Shown: positions 34,319 to 43,909, numbered from the stretch's first letter. The stretch: 44,386 nucleotides of DNA from Halotalea alkalilenta DSM 17697 (GCF_000621205.1 NZ_JHYY01000042.1:1-44386); one strand, 5' to 3'. The notes: generated by a model not told the origin, from the letters alone. Numbers and translations: made by a program.

Positions 34319-34577
34319 GTCGCTATTCGACGATCCAGGCTATGTCCGCCCGCTCCAAGAGCGAAAGCCGCTTTGGCGATCCCTGGGCATGGATGATGGT
34401 GACCCTTATCGCCTGCGTCCCGGACGAAAGGACGAATGACCTTGTTCGAGCGCCCAGCTTAATCGAACCAAGTGTCCAAAGACGCCGCGTTGCAATCACG
34501 AAACCATGCGACCACCCTGAAACGGCGGCGTTGAGCCGTGCGGTATCTACCCCTCCCCTGAGCAGAGGAGAAGATTC
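34319..34577. other. Intergenic region with no supported gene
   Basis: Short open frames on both strands have no recognisable similarity and no ribosome site. AGAGGAGAAG at 34565-34574 is the ribosome site of the next gene. Nothing else was seen. Confidence 0.5.
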
Positions 34578-34958
34578 ATGAGGATCGAGAAACCAAGTGC
34601 CATCCTTGCCGGTCTCTGTGTCTGCGCCCTGCTCGCGACGAAAGCCGCGGCCCACCATGGCTGGAGCTGGGCCGAAGGCGAATTGAGCGAGCTGACCGGG
34701 ACGATCAGGGAAGTTTCCTTCGCGCCGCCGCATCCTTCCCTCGAGGTGGAGATAGAGGGCGAAGTCTGGCAGGTCGACCTTGGTAATCCCAACCAGACAC
34801 AGCGCTCCGGATTCGCCCAAGGGTCGGCGGAGGTCGGCGACGAGGTCACGATCCTCGGCAACCGTTCGCTCGACGAGAGCGAGAACCTGATCAAGGCGGT
34901 TCGCATTACGATCGACGGCCAGAACTACGACATGTACCCAGGACGGATCGAAGGCTGA
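34578..34958 (+). CDS. DUF6152 family exported protein
   Basis: 126 residues. The signal peptide (RIEKPSAILAGLCVCALLAT, cleavage near KAAA) is followed by HHGWSWAEGELSELTGTIRE and VSFAPPHPSLEVEIEGEVWQ, then VGDEVTILGNRS, the small beta-barrel pattern of DUF6152. The function is unknown in this family; the His-His after cleavage could bind metal (inference). AGGAG precedes the ATG. The next gene, a membrane protein starting 8 bp later, is a usual partner, but here it is frameshifted. Confidence 0.83.
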   Translation: MRIEKPSAILAGLCVCALLATKAAAHHGWSWAEGELSELTGTIREVSFAPPHPSLEVEIEGEVWQVDLGNPNQTQRSGFAQGSAEVGDEVTILGNRSLDESENLIKAVRITIDGQNYDMYPGRIEG

Positions 34959-34965
34959 GCTCGGC

Positions 34966-35443
34966 GTGACGAGCCTGCTCGAATGGCTTTCAGGCGGCAC
35001 TGTCTCGCGCGCGCTGACGGTGTATCCCGTGCTCTACATGCTCGTAAATGCCGCGCACATCCTGTCGATCGGGCTACTCGTGGGGACGATCCTGCCACTC
35101 GACCTTCGACTCCTCGGGCTATTCAAACGCACTCCGCTCCAGCTGCTCGGGCCATTTCTTTCCCGGACTGCAGCGACCGGTGCCGTACTCGCGATCCTCA
35201 CTGGCATGCTGCTCTTCACCGTCAGGGCGAGCGAATACGTCGCCAACCCGGCCTTTCTGACCAAGATGGGGCTGCTTGCTTGTCGCCGGCATCGCCAACG
35301 TCGTGCTGCTGCGTATCGCGTCGCCTTGGCGGCGTGCGCTTTCCGAGGGCAGGGCCCCCTGGTCGATCAAACTCATGGCCGCGCTGTCGTTCGCGATCTG
35401 GATCGCGGCGGTCATCGCTGGCCGCTGGATCGGCTTCATTTGA
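34966..35443 (+). pseudogene. DUF2214/DUF6644-like membrane protein, frameshifted by a 4-bp tandem duplication
   Basis: From GTG 34966 the frame reads LYMLVNAAHILSIGLLVGTI, then LPLDLRLLGLF, and further helices up to FLTKMGLL. The hydrophobic protein then continues in another frame as VAGIANVVLLRIASPW, then IKLMAALSFAIWIAAVIAGR and stop TGA at 35441-35443. At the junction GCTTGCTT (35274-35281) is a tandem duplication of GCTT; removing one copy restores one continuous frame of about 157 codons. Seen directly. It could be a true recent mutation or a sequencing error. It follows the DUF6152 gene by 7 bp. The membrane partner is probably non-functional if the duplication is real. Confidence 0.8.
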
Positions 35444-35841
35444 CCCGCAGGCGAAACGAACGCCATTGAGACCAGCGTCATACCGGGCGTCCGGACTCAG
35501 CGCTGGTTGCCGTAGCGGCAAGGAACGCGTGAGCTAGGGCATCTTGGACTATCCTGGGCTACATGGCGCCTTCCAACCCAGGTGTAGGGGCGGGCCGACA
35601 CGGACCGATCGTATCCGTAAAGCCCGGCAGGCTGTGAATGTTGGCGAAAACCGCCAAGTATCAGTCTATTACTAGCGAGATCAAGCGCATGCCCTCGCAC
35701 CAAGGGGGCTTGCGACATACCGCTCCGGGAACCTCGAGCGCCGCACTCGAGTCAATTGAGCTATAGCGGCCAATGATGGGAGGCGTATGATAATCAAAGC
35801 CTTTTCCAGGGCTACCCAGTTTTCGCTGCAAAGGGATTTCC
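35444..35841. other. Intergenic region with no supported gene
   Basis: 398 bp. It contains small inverted repeats (TTGGCG-AAAAC-CGCCAA at 35641-35657; CCTGGG/CCCAGG near 35554-35579). Short open frames on both strands are without similarity. No clear promoter for the YceI gene was picked out. Confidence 0.5.
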
Positions 35842-36429
35842 ATGCGTAGAAACGGACTAGTAGCGGGACTCCTCGGCATCGGCTTCAGCTTGGCATTCAG
35901 CGCCCATGCAGAGGCTGCGTGGCGCTTCGATCCCATGCACAGCTATATCGATGCGACGCTCACTGACCAACGTACGAGCGGCGATGTGGTCCAACAGCAC
36001 AGGGTCGAGCGTCTGGCCGGCACGATCGACGAACAGGGGCAGTTGACCCTCCCGCTCGCCCTCGACCAGCTCGATCTGATCAGCCAGCTTCCTTCTTGGC
36101 TCAGCGGCTTGGCGACGGGACAGGTGGCGACCATCACCGCGCAGGTCGATCCAGGATGGTTCAATGCGCTCGGCATTGGCGAGTCCGCTACACGGCGGTT
36201 GCCGCTGACCATCCAGGGAGAGCGCTTCACTCGTCATGAAGAGGTGGCGCTGGCGCTCACCCGGGTAGGGGAAACCGAGTACCGCGTACGTACCGCGGAG
36301 CCGGTCTCGATCGATACCCGCGAATTGATGCAGCTCGACAACGCCCAGACCATTCTCGCCGCGCTGGGCTTCCAGCGTCTGTCGGATACGATTCCGATCA
36401 GCTTCGACGCTCGTCTGCTCAGCGACTGA
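35842..36429 (+). CDS. YceI-like periplasmic protein
   Basis: 195 residues. The signal peptide (RRNGLVAGLLGIGFSLAFSA, cleavage after AEA near residue 25) is followed by WRFDPMHSYIDATL, the opening strand of the lipocalin-like YceI fold, here with MHSYID where typical members have HS-x-V/I. QVDPGWFNALGIG and VSIDTRELMQL are further partial matches. It is a divergent member; typical YceI proteins bind polyisoprenoid lipids. AAGG-type ribosome site about 10 bp upstream. A GC hairpin follows the stop. Confidence 0.75.
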   Translation: MRRNGLVAGLLGIGFSLAFSAHAEAAWRFDPMHSYIDATLTDQRTSGDVVQQHRVERLAGTIDEQGQLTLPLALDQLDLISQLPSWLSGLATGQVATITAQVDPGWFNALGIGESATRRLPLTIQGERFTRHEEVALALTRVGETEYRVRTAEPVSIDTRELMQLDNAQTILAALGFQRLSDTIPISFDARLLSD

Positions 36430-36434
36430 CCCTC

Positions 36435-36454
36435 GCGCGGGCGCAGGCCCGCGC
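36435..36454 (+). terminator. Hairpin after the YceI-like gene
   Basis: Perfect 8-bp stem GCGCGGGC / GCCCGCGC with loop GCAG, 6 bp after the stop. No U tract, so a weak terminator candidate. Confidence 0.4.
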
Positions 36455-36581
36455 ACCAGGATCGACACTGAAACGGTGAGATGCGAGACTGGAGCGCTGA
36501 ATTTCGACCGTGTCGACCGTCGCGCGCCATCGTAGATGCCCGTGCGATACGACGCATGCACCATCCCGCCAGGACTCTTCC

Positions 36582-37502
36582 ATGATCAAGTGGACCCTCG
36601 TCGGCCTCGTACTGGCCTATATCGCTTTCAGTATCATCTATGTGCATTACCGCGGTAAGAAACGCCATCGAATGACCCGCCAGCTTTCGGATCATTCGAC
36701 CTTCATGGCGCCGATCAATACCTTCATGTACCTGTTTTCGCGACTCCCGGACCGTCCCTACCATCGCGAGCAGGACTTTCCCGAACTCGAGGCGCTGACC
36801 AGCCGCTGGCAGGAAATTCGCGCCGAGGCCGAGGCGCTCGAAAACCACATCAAGGGCTCCGACAAACGCGACGATGCGGGCTTCAACTCGTTCTTCCGCC
36901 GCGGCTGGAAGCGCTTCTATCTCAAGTGGTACGGCGAGAGCCATGCATCCGCCAAGACTCTGTGTCCGAAAACGACCGAGATCCTGGCGGGCATTCCATC
37001 GATCAAGGCCGCGATGTTCGCCGAGCTGCCGGTCGGCAGCAAGCTGATGAAACACCGCGATCCCTACGCAGGATCGATCCGCTACCACCTGGGACTGCGC
37101 ACGCCCAACGACGATCGCTGCTTCATCGATGTCGACGGCGTTCCCTACAGCTGGCGCGATGGTGAAGCGGTACTGTTCGACGAAACCTACATCCACTACG
37201 CCGAGAATGGCAGTGAGAGCGATCGTCTGATCCTGTTCTGCGACGTCGAACGCCCGATGAAGTACCGCTGGGCCGCCGCGGTCAATCATTGGTTCAGCCG
37301 CAAGGTGATGGCGGCGGCAGCCTCGCCCAACGACGATAACGATCGCACGGGTGGACTCAACCGGGCGTTCAAGTACCTTTACGCGATCCGCGGCAAAGGC
37401 AAGCAGCTCAAGCAGTTCAACCAGCCGCTCTATCAGCTGGTAAAGTGGACGGTATTCCTGTTCATCCCCGCGGTCCTGCTGTTCCTGATCTGGCTGATCT
37501 GA
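36582..37502 (+). CDS. lpxO: LpxO-type lipid A 2-hydroxylase (aspartyl/asparaginyl beta-hydroxylase family)
   Basis: Fe(II)/2-oxoglutarate-dependent enzyme that hydroxylates the secondary acyl chain of lipid A at the inner membrane. It has 306 residues from the ATG at 36582 with AGGA upstream; the frame is open 24 codons earlier without a ribosome site. Membrane segments are at about 4-22 and 286-305. The catalytic domain has KHRDPYAGSIRYHLGL (iron His and Asp) and DETYIHYAENGSESDRLIL (second iron His and a 2-oxoglutarate-binding Arg). Both termini membrane-embedded is the LpxO layout. One base separates its stop from the phosphopantetheinyl transferase ATG. Confidence 0.9.
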   Translation: MIKWTLVGLVLAYIAFSIIYVHYRGKKRHRMTRQLSDHSTFMAPINTFMYLFSRLPDRPYHREQDFPELEALTSRWQEIRAEAEALENHIKGSDKRDDAGFNSFFRRGWKRFYLKWYGESHASAKTLCPKTTEILAGIPSIKAAMFAELPVGSKLMKHRDPYAGSIRYHLGLRTPNDDRCFIDVDGVPYSWRDGEAVLFDETYIHYAENGSESDRLILFCDVERPMKYRWAAAVNHWFSRKVMAAAASPNDDNDRTGGLNRAFKYLYAIRGKGKQLKQFNQPLYQLVKWTVFLFIPAVLLFLIWLI

Positions 37503-37503
37503 A

Positions 37504-38265
37504 ATGTCGGGCAGCGCAGTCTCGCCGTCGATCGTCGGTGCGGAGCAGTTCCTCCAACCCCTCGCTCCTTCGCAACTCCTGCGTATCGAAGGCGAGCTGA
37601 TCGGAGAATTGCCGCTGGCGATCGCGGCGCTGCGCTTCACCCCCGGTCACTTCGACGCGAAAGCGTTCGAGCGGCTGCGTATACCAGCACCCGACGCCCT
37701 GGCCAAGGCCATCGACAAACGACGCGCCGAATACCTCGCCGCGCGCCTGTGCGCGCGGCGAGCGCTGGCCGCGCACGCGATCGAGGGCCTGCCCTGGACG
37801 GCCGAGGGAGAACGCTGCCCGCAGTGGCCGGGAGGCTGCATCGGCGCGCTGACCCATAGCCAGGGTTTCGCTGCGGCAGCGGTGGCTGCGGGGTCCCAAA
37901 TCAGTGCGTTGGGAATCGATGCGGAGGGATGGATCCACAGTGCGCGTGCAGATCGACTCGCCGAGATGATCCTTTGCGACTCGGAGCTCGACCGCTGGCG
38001 CGAGCTGCCCGAGCTGGCGCGAGGCGCTTGGCTCACCCGAGTGTTCTCGGCCAAGGAAAGTCTCTACAAAGCGCTTTATCCACGGGTCAAACGGCCGTTC
38101 TACATCCATGACGCCATCGCCGACTTCGACCCGACTCGACCGAGCCGCTTCACCCTCGGACTGGTCAAGTCGCTGGATGCGCACCACCCGGACGGCTTCA
38201 GCGTCGAGGTACGCGCACTCGATTTCGATCGGGGCGTGCTGACCTTGATCGCCCTACCCGCCTGA
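37504..38265 (+). CDS. 4'-phosphopantetheinyl transferase, EntD-like
   Basis: Transfers phosphopantetheine from CoA to carrier proteins of fatty-acid, polyketide or non-ribosomal peptide synthesis. It has 253 residues. Motifs: WPGGCIGALTHSQGFAAAAV (CoA-binding region), SALGIDAEGW (Mg-binding Asp and Glu, about 135-141) and FSAKESLYKALYP (about 180-192). No NRPS or PKS gene is in the window, so it may serve a distant cluster or act as the general enzyme. It begins 1 bp after the lpxO stop, so the two are likely translated from one mRNA although no shared pathway is obvious. Confidence 0.9.
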   Translation: MSGSAVSPSIVGAEQFLQPLAPSQLLRIEGELIGELPLAIAALRFTPGHFDAKAFERLRIPAPDALAKAIDKRRAEYLAARLCARRALAAHAIEGLPWTAEGERCPQWPGGCIGALTHSQGFAAAAVAAGSQISALGIDAEGWIHSARADRLAEMILCDSELDRWRELPELARGAWLTRVFSAKESLYKALYPRVKRPFYIHDAIADFDPTRPSRFTLGLVKSLDAHHPDGFSVEVRALDFDRGVLTLIALPA

Positions 38266-38299
38266 ACTGCGTTAATTCGCCTTTCGAGGAGATCCATCG

Positions 38300-40306
38300 A
38301 TGAGCTCTGAGACGCTCGATCACGCCCTCGCTCGTCACTTCGGCTTCGAGGGCCTCCGACCGGGGCAGCGAGCGGTGATCGAGCGGCTGCTGGAAGGCCG
38401 GTCCGCGGCGGCGATCTTTCCCACCGGCGCAGGCAAGTCGCTGTGCTACCAACTGCCGGCGCTGATGCTGCCGCACCTGACCCTGGTGATATCGCCGCTT
38501 CTCGCCCTGATCAAGGATCAGCTCGCCTTCCTGCATGCCCACGGCATCTCAGCGGCGAGCATCGACTCGAGCCAATCCCCGGACGAGAGCCGCGACGTGA
38601 TGCGTCGGGTCCAGGCCGGAGAGCTCAAGATCCTGATGATCTCGGTGGAAAGGCTGCGCAACGAGCGCTTTCGCAGATTCATCTCGCAGGTACCGATCTC
38701 GCTTTTGGTGGTCGATGAAGCCCACTGCATTTCCGAATGGGGTCACAACTTCCGTCCGGACTACCTGAAGCTGCCGGAGGAGCGCGAACGCCTCGGCATG
38801 CCACGTACGCTGCTGCTCACCGCCACGGCGACCCCGCCGGTGGTCGAGCAGATGCGCGAGCGCTTCTCGATCACCGCCGATGACGTAATCACCACCGGCT
38901 TCTACCGTCCCAATCTCGAACTCGAAGTGCTGCCCACCGCACAGGCACAGCGCCCGCAGCGCTTGGTCGAATGGCTCGCTCCGCGAGCCGGTCGCCAGGC
39001 TGCCGTGCCACAGCCGAGCATCGTCTACGTCACTCAGCAGCGCAGCGCCGAAGAGGTCGCCAAGCTACTGGCCAGCAACGGCATCGAGGCTCGCGCATAC
39101 CATGCGGGGCTGGATAGCGATGAGCGGCAAAGGATCCAAGCGGCCTTCAAGCAAGGGGAGCTGAACTGCATCGTCGCCACCATCGCGTTCGGCATGGGCA
39201 TCGATAAAAGCGACATTCGCCAAGTGATCCATTTCGATCCACCCAAGTCGATCGAGAATTACAGCCAGGAGATCGGTCGCGCCGGACGCGACGGAGCACC
39301 CTCCACTTGCCTGACGCTGGCGAGCCGGGAGGGCCTGGGGGTGCTCGAGAACTTCATCTACGGCGACACGCCGGAGCGCAGCGGCATCCGCTGCCTGCTG
39401 GAAGAACTGGACGCGCTGCCGCGTGCAAGCAGTGGAGAGCGTGACTGGCGCTTCACCCTGAGCGCGCTTTCACAGCGCACCGACATCCGCCCCCTGCCGC
39501 TCAAGACCTTGCTGGTGCAGCTGGAGCTGCTCGGAGTGGCGACGCCGCGCTTCTCCCACTTCGCCGACTACCGCTTCGCCCAGTACGAGGACGACGCGAC
39601 GCTGGCGGGACATTTCCACGGTGAGCGGCGCGATTTCGTCGCCCTGCTGCTGAAGAACGTGCAGCGTGCGCGACGCTGGGCCAGCGTCGACTTCGCTAGG
39701 ATCGACGAAGCCGGCCGGGCGGCAGGCCTGGATGCGGGACGGGGGCGGGTAATCGCGGCGCTTGAATTCTTTGCCCAGCGCGGCTGGATCGAACTCGAGG
39801 CGAAGCAGCTGACGGAGGTATACGCCGTGCATGCCGGGTCGCTGGACGTCGAAGGTCTCAGCCTGCGGCTGCACGACTATTTCACTCAACGCGAACATGC
39901 AGAGCTCGAGCGGCTCCGCGCAGTACCTGCGCTACTGGAAAGCGAGCACTGCCTCAGCCATCGGCTGGCGGCGTATTTCGGCGACCCACGTGCACCACAG
40001 CATTGCGGCCACTGCTCGGTGTGCCACGGCAGGATCGCCCGTCTGCCCAGCCCTCGACCGCAGCCGTTGCCGGATCGATCGGAGCTCTCGGCGCTATGCG
40101 CGCCGTTGCATGCCCGACTGGCCGAGCGCGGCAGCGGGCGCCCACCCAGCGCAACCCTGCTGGCCCGCTTTCTCTGCGGCCTGAGCTCGCCCCTTCTGAC
40201 CCAGCTCAAGGCCCGCACCCTGCCCGGGTACGGCGCGCTGGCGACATCGCCCTATGCGGCCCTGCATGCCCACATCACCACCCTGGCACTCGGTCGCGAC
40301 GAATGA
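38300..40306 (+). CDS. RecQ-family ATP-dependent DNA helicase, zinc module relocated
   Basis: Superfamily 2 3'-5' DNA helicase, 668 residues. Helicase motifs: FPTGAGKSLCYQLP (Walker A, 42-47), VVDEAHCISEWGHNFRPDY (DEAH about 138-141, with the RecQ aromatic loop), LTATATPP, AFGMGIDKSDIR and YSQEIGRAGRDG. A winged-helix-like middle follows. A four-Cys zinc site comes late, in HRLAAYFGDPRAPQHCGHCS and CHGR (about 550-577), whereas E. coli RecQ has it directly after the helicase core. No HRDC domain is obvious; the last 90 residues are helical. GAGGAG precedes the ATG. It converges on dedA with only 8 bp between stops. Confidence 0.9.
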   Translation: MSSETLDHALARHFGFEGLRPGQRAVIERLLEGRSAAAIFPTGAGKSLCYQLPALMLPHLTLVISPLLALIKDQLAFLHAHGISAASIDSSQSPDESRDVMRRVQAGELKILMISVERLRNERFRRFISQVPISLLVVDEAHCISEWGHNFRPDYLKLPEERERLGMPRTLLLTATATPPVVEQMRERFSITADDVITTGFYRPNLELEVLPTAQAQRPQRLVEWLAPRAGRQAAVPQPSIVYVTQQRSAEEVAKLLASNGIEARAYHAGLDSDERQRIQAAFKQGELNCIVATIAFGMGIDKSDIRQVIHFDPPKSIENYSQEIGRAGRDGAPSTCLTLASREGLGVLENFIYGDTPERSGIRCLLEELDALPRASSGERDWRFTLSALSQRTDIRPLPLKTLLVQLELLGVATPRFSHFADYRFAQYEDDATLAGHFHGERRDFVALLLKNVQRARRWASVDFARIDEAGRAAGLDAGRGRVIAALEFFAQRGWIELEAKQLTEVYAVHAGSLDVEGLSLRLHDYFTQREHAELERLRAVPALLESEHCLSHRLAAYFGDPRAPQHCGHCSVCHGRIARLPSPRPQPLPDRSELSALCAPLHARLAERGSGRPPSATLLARFLCGLSSPLLTQLKARTLPGYGALATSPYAALHAHITTLALGRDE

Positions 40307-40314
40307 ATGCAGGC

Positions 40315-40983
40315 TCAGTCGCGCCCGCTGCCGAAGCGACGCTTGGCGAAATAGAAAAGCGAGGTCACCAGCCCGATCGTCAGCAGCAGGATCGGCAGCA
40401 GCAGCATGCAGGTAGTGAGGATCTCTTGGTGACGGGAGAAGAAGGCGGTATTGCTGATCAGGTAGCCAAGCGAGGTGAGAAGCCCCACCCACAGCGTCGC
40501 GCTGAGCACGTTGAACATCTGGAAGCGGGCGGTGGACAGCGGCGATATCCCGACCACCAGCGGCATCAGCGTACGCACGAAGGGCATGAAGCGCCCGGCG
40601 AGCAGCGCGAGTAGCCCGTGGCGGTGGAGCAGCGCATGGGTCTGCTCCACTCGATGCGGTGGCAGGTGATTGGCCATCCAGCGCTTTATCAATGGCGTGT
40701 CGCTCAGCCATCGTCCCTGGATGAAGCCCAGCCATGACCCCACGCTCGCAGCCACGATCAGCACCAGATTGATTCCCCAGAAGGAGAAAGCGCCCTGGCT
40801 TGCCATCACACCGACCAGGATCAGCAAGGAATCCCCAGGGAAGAACGCAGCGGGCAGCACGCCATTTTCGAGCGATATGATCAAAAACAGGATCAGCGGC
40901 AGCATCCAAAGATAGCGAGCGGAGCGGATCATTTCATAATCCTGACTCAGGATCGCCATGAAGATGTTATAGAAGGTTTCCAT
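40315..40983 (-). CDS. DedA family membrane protein
   Basis: 222 residues, inner membrane, 5-6 hydrophobic segments. Family signatures are ENGVLPAAFFPGDSLLILVG near the N-terminus and GRFMPFVRTLMPLVVGISPL with the conserved Arg and Pro residues in the middle. DedA/VTT-domain proteins are implicated in undecaprenyl-phosphate or phospholipid flipping and membrane homeostasis. The exact substrate is unknown here. AAGG lies upstream of the ATG at 40983. It is convergent with the RecQ-family gene and divergent from maeA. Confidence 0.92.
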   Translation of the reverse strand: METFYNIFMAILSQDYEMIRSARYLWMLPLILFLIISLENGVLPAAFFPGDSLLILVGVMASQGAFSFWGINLVLIVAASVGSWLGFIQGRWLSDTPLIKRWMANHLPPHRVEQTHALLHRHGLLALLAGRFMPFVRTLMPLVVGISPLSTARFQMFNVLSATLWVGLLTSLGYLISNTAFFSRHQEILTTCMLLLPILLLTIGLVTSLFYFAKRRFGSGRD

Positions 40984-41437
40984 CGAGTCTCACGCCTTTC
41001 ACTTACGCATGCACGACGACATCGCCATTGACCATCGCCCGTAGTTGTCGCCACTTTACTCTAGATCACCAGCGCTGACCGCCGCCCAGAGCTTATTTCA
41101 CTCAAAGCGATGCGACTACTTCAAGCCAGCGCAAGCCAAGCATGGAGACCGAGGCGCCTTCAAAAGCGCGCAGCGCCCCGCCCAGGGCTAGGACTAGGGG
41201 GGTCCGGCTTGCAAGCCACGACCGGAAGCCTGCCCGGATCGCTATGGCGTCAGTGCAACGTACAAAGGACGATCACACGCCTAGGGTAGAATGTTCGCCG
41301 CTCGAGGATGAGTGCTATGTTGGGGAGATCGCGCACTCTCGGGGGGCAAGGTCGCGGCAGGACGCGCTCGTCGGTCTTGCTCGTCGGTCTCGTTCATTCC
41401 GGCGCGGTATCTTCCAGTCAGCAGATGCGAGTCCCAG
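40984..41437. other. Divergent intergenic region, dedA / maeA
   Basis: 454 bp without a supported gene. It contains the perfect 12-bp palindrome GGCTTGCAAGCC (41206-41217) and a TAGAAT -10-like hexamer near 41286 reading toward maeA, without a good -35. The maeA frame is open into this region, but that part lacks similarity. Confidence 0.5.
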
Positions 41438-43129
41438 ATGACCGAAGCCACGCAGCGCCCTCTGTACATCATTCATTCCGGACCGACCCTGCTCGAGACC
41501 CCGCTGCTCAACAAAGACAGCGCCTTCTCTCTCGATGAGCGGGTAGCGTTCAACCTCGTCGGCCTGCTGCCGCAGAACATCGAGACGATCGAGGAGCAGG
41601 TCGAACGCGCCTATCGGCAGTACTCGGACCAGCAAAGCGACCTCGACCGCCATATCTACCTGCGTGCCCTGCAGGACAGCAACGAAACGATGTTCTTCCG
41701 TCTGCTCGAGGAGCATCTCGAAGAGATGCTGCCGATCATCTATACCCCGACGGTCGGCGAAGCCTGCCAGGCTTTCTCGCAGATCTACCGCTCCCACCGC
41801 GGCATATTCATCTCCTATCCCCACCGGGAGCACATCGACGACATCCTCAACAGCGCCACCAAGGACAACGTCAAGGTAGTGGTCGTGACCGACAGCGAGC
41901 GCATCCTCGGCCTCGGCGACCAAGGTATCGGCGGCATGGGTATCCCGATCGGCAAGCTGTCGCTGTACACCGCCTGCGGGGGAATAAGCCCCGCCTATAC
42001 CTTGCCAGTGGTACTCGATGTCGGCACCAACAACCCCGACCTGCTCGACGACCCGATGTACATGGGGTGGCGGCACGAACGGATCACCGGTGAGGCGTAC
42101 TATGAGTTCGTCGACCTGTGCATACGTGCAATCATTCGTCGCTGGCCCAACGTACTGCTGCAATTCGAGGATTTCGCCCAACACTCCGCGCTGCCGCTGC
42201 TCGAGAAGTACAAAGATGCATTGTGCTGCTTCAACGACGACATCCAGGGTACCGCGGCTGTGGCGCTGGGCACGCTCTATTCGGCCTGCAAGGCGAAGAA
42301 CGAGAAGATCTCGGACCAGCGCGTGGCCTTCGTCGGCGCGGGCTCGGCGGGCTGCGGCATCGCCGAACGGATCGTCACGGCGATGATCGAGGAGGGCCTC
42401 GATGAGGCCGAGGCCCGGGCAAGAATATTCATGGTCGACCGTTACGGCCTGATCACCGACGACATGACCAACGTCCCGGACTTCCAACGGCGGCTGGCCC
42501 AGAAACGAGCCGACCTGGCGCATTGGCAGGGAAACGAGAAGGACCTGGCTCTGATCGATGTGGTACACGGCGCCAAGCCGACCATCCTGGTCGGTGTCTC
42601 GGGACAGCGGGGCCTGTTCACCGAGGAGGTGATCAGGGCGATGCACGGCTACTGCCCTTCCCCGCTGATCATGCCGCTCTCCAATCCCACTTCCCGGATA
42701 GAGGCGACTCCCCAGGAGATTCTCACCTGGACCAACGGAGAAGCGCTGGTCGCTACGGGCAGTCCTTTTCGGCCGGTCAAACTGGGTGACCATGAGATTC
42801 CCATCGCTCAGTGCAACAACGCTTATATCTTTCCCGGCATCGGCCTCGGCGCCCTGGCGGCGTCAGCCCGGCGCATCACCGACGGCATGCTGATGGCGGC
42901 TGCCCGTGCGCTGGCCGACTGCTCGCCGGTGGCGCTGGAGGGTGAAGGTGCGGTGCTCCCGCCACTGCGCGAGATCCAGAGCGTGAGCCGCAAGATCGCC
43001 TTCGCAGTGGCCAAGCGAGCACAGGAGGACGGGGTGGCACTGCAGATCAGCGATGACGAGATCGAAGCGCGGATCGAGCAGAATTTCTGGCTACCGCGCT
43101 ATCGCAGCTATCGCCGCGCCTCCTACTAG
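41438..43129 (+). CDS. maeA: NAD-dependent malic enzyme
   Basis: Oxidatively decarboxylates malate to pyruvate and CO2, linking the TCA cycle to pyruvate. It has 563 residues from the ATG at 41438, matching E. coli MaeA (565). Visible: [20 protein letters not shown] (active-site Tyr), [18 protein letters not shown] (catalytic Lys at its end), [18 protein letters not shown] with the metal Glu/Asp, [14 protein letters not shown], and the NAD Rossmann motif [27 protein letters not shown] near the C-terminus is typical. The ribosome site is weak, but homologues begin at this Met. A terminator-like hairpin follows. Confidence 0.96.
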   Translation: MTEATQRPLYIIHSGPTLLETPLLNKDSAFSLDERVAFNLVGLLPQNIETIEEQVERAYRQYSDQQSDLDRHIYLRALQDSNETMFFRLLEEHLEEMLPIIYTPTVGEACQAFSQIYRSHRGIFISYPHREHIDDILNSATKDNVKVVVVTDSERILGLGDQGIGGMGIPIGKLSLYTACGGISPAYTLPVVLDVGTNNPDLLDDPMYMGWRHERITGEAYYEFVDLCIRAIIRRWPNVLLQFEDFAQHSALPLLEKYKDALCCFNDDIQGTAAVALGTLYSACKAKNEKISDQRVAFVGAGSAGCGIAERIVTAMIEEGLDEAEARARIFMVDRYGLITDDMTNVPDFQRRLAQKRADLAHWQGNEKDLALIDVVHGAKPTILVGVSGQRGLFTEEVIRAMHGYCPSPLIMPLSNPTSRIEATPQEILTWTNGEALVATGSPFRPVKLGDHEIPIAQCNNAYIFPGIGLGALAASARRITDGMLMAAARALADCSPVALEGEGAVLPPLREIQSVSRKIAFAVAKRAQEDGVALQISDDEIEARIEQNFWLPRYRSYRRASY

Positions 43130-43150
43130 CGAGGCGGCGGTTCGAGAAGA

Positions 43151-43178
43151 GCGTGGAGCGTCCGACGACGCTCCGCGT
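43151..43178 (+). terminator. Terminator-like hairpin between maeA and the convergent YccA-type gene
   Basis: GCGTGGAGCGT / ACGCTCCGCGT (11 bp with two wobbles), loop CCGACG, followed by GCTTTG. It lies 21 bp after maeA. Confidence 0.55.
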
Positions 43179-43198
43179 GCTTTGCCGGCCTCGTTCTG

Positions 43199-43909
43199 TC
43201 AGCGGCGGGAGCCGAAGATCCGCAGCAGCATCAAGAACAGGTTGATGAAATCAAGGTAGAGCGTGAGCGCCCCCAGGATCGATGATCTACGCAATTGGGC
43301 GTGCCCGCTGCCCTCGAGCTGTGCGCCGATCAGCTTGAGCCGCTGAGTGTCGTAGGCGGTAAGACCGACGAAGACCACGACGCCGATATAGCTCACCGCC
43401 CACATCAGCGCTTCGCTCTGCAGCCATAGGTTGAGCAGCGAAGCGAGCACTATCCCGATCAGCCCCATGAACAGCATGTTGCCAAGCCCGCTGAGATCAC
43501 GCTTGGTGGTAAAACCATAAAGACTCATCACCGCGAACATGCCGGCGGCGGCGACGAAGGTGGCTGCGATCGACGAGTAGGTGTAGACGATGAAGATGCT
43601 CGATATCGTCAGCCCCGTGAGCGCCGCATAGAGCATGAATAGCGCCGTCGCAACATTCGGACTCATTTTGGACACTGCCGCCGAGAGGGCGATCACCAGC
43701 CCCAGCTGGACGATGATCAGGCCGAAAAACACCCACTGGTTGGAAAAGATGATCTCCAGCACCGCTGGCGAATTGGCGGTGTACCAAGCGACGAATGCGG
43801 TGAGCAACAGTCCGCAGGCCATCCAGCCGTATACTTGGGCCATGAAGGTTTGCGTGATGGCAGAAGCCGAACTGCTCGCCGCCTGGTCAATCGGGCGAGA
43901 TCGTGGCAT
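43199..43909 (-). CDS. Bax inhibitor-1/YccA family membrane protein
   Basis: 236 residues with seven membrane segments filling residues 23-230. It contains TFMAQVYGWMACGLLLTAFV, GLTISSIFIVYTYSSIAATF, GLTAYDTQRLKLIGAQLEGS with the conserved Asp, and LYLDFINLFLMLLRIFGSRR at the C-terminus. All are BI-1 family hallmarks; the closest E. coli relatives are YbhL and YccA, and YccA modulates FtsH. AGGAG precedes the ATG. It lies downstream of the rRNA operon terminator in the same direction. Confidence 0.93.
   Translation of the reverse strand: MPRSRPIDQAASSSASAITQTFMAQVYGWMACGLLLTAFVAWYTANSPAVLEIIFSNQWVFFGLIIVQLGLVIALSAAVSKMSPNVATALFMLYAALTGLTISSIFIVYTYSSIAATFVAAAGMFAVMSLYGFTTKRDLSGLGNMLFMGLIGIVLASLLNLWLQSEALMWAVSYIGVVVFVGLTAYDTQRLKLIGAQLEGSGHAQLRRSSILGALTLYLDFINLFLMLLRIFGSRR

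Noticed and set aside
35497-35718. Minus-strand frame in the gap before the YceI-like gene
   Set aside because: No ribosome site, no recognisable family, and short enough to be chance.
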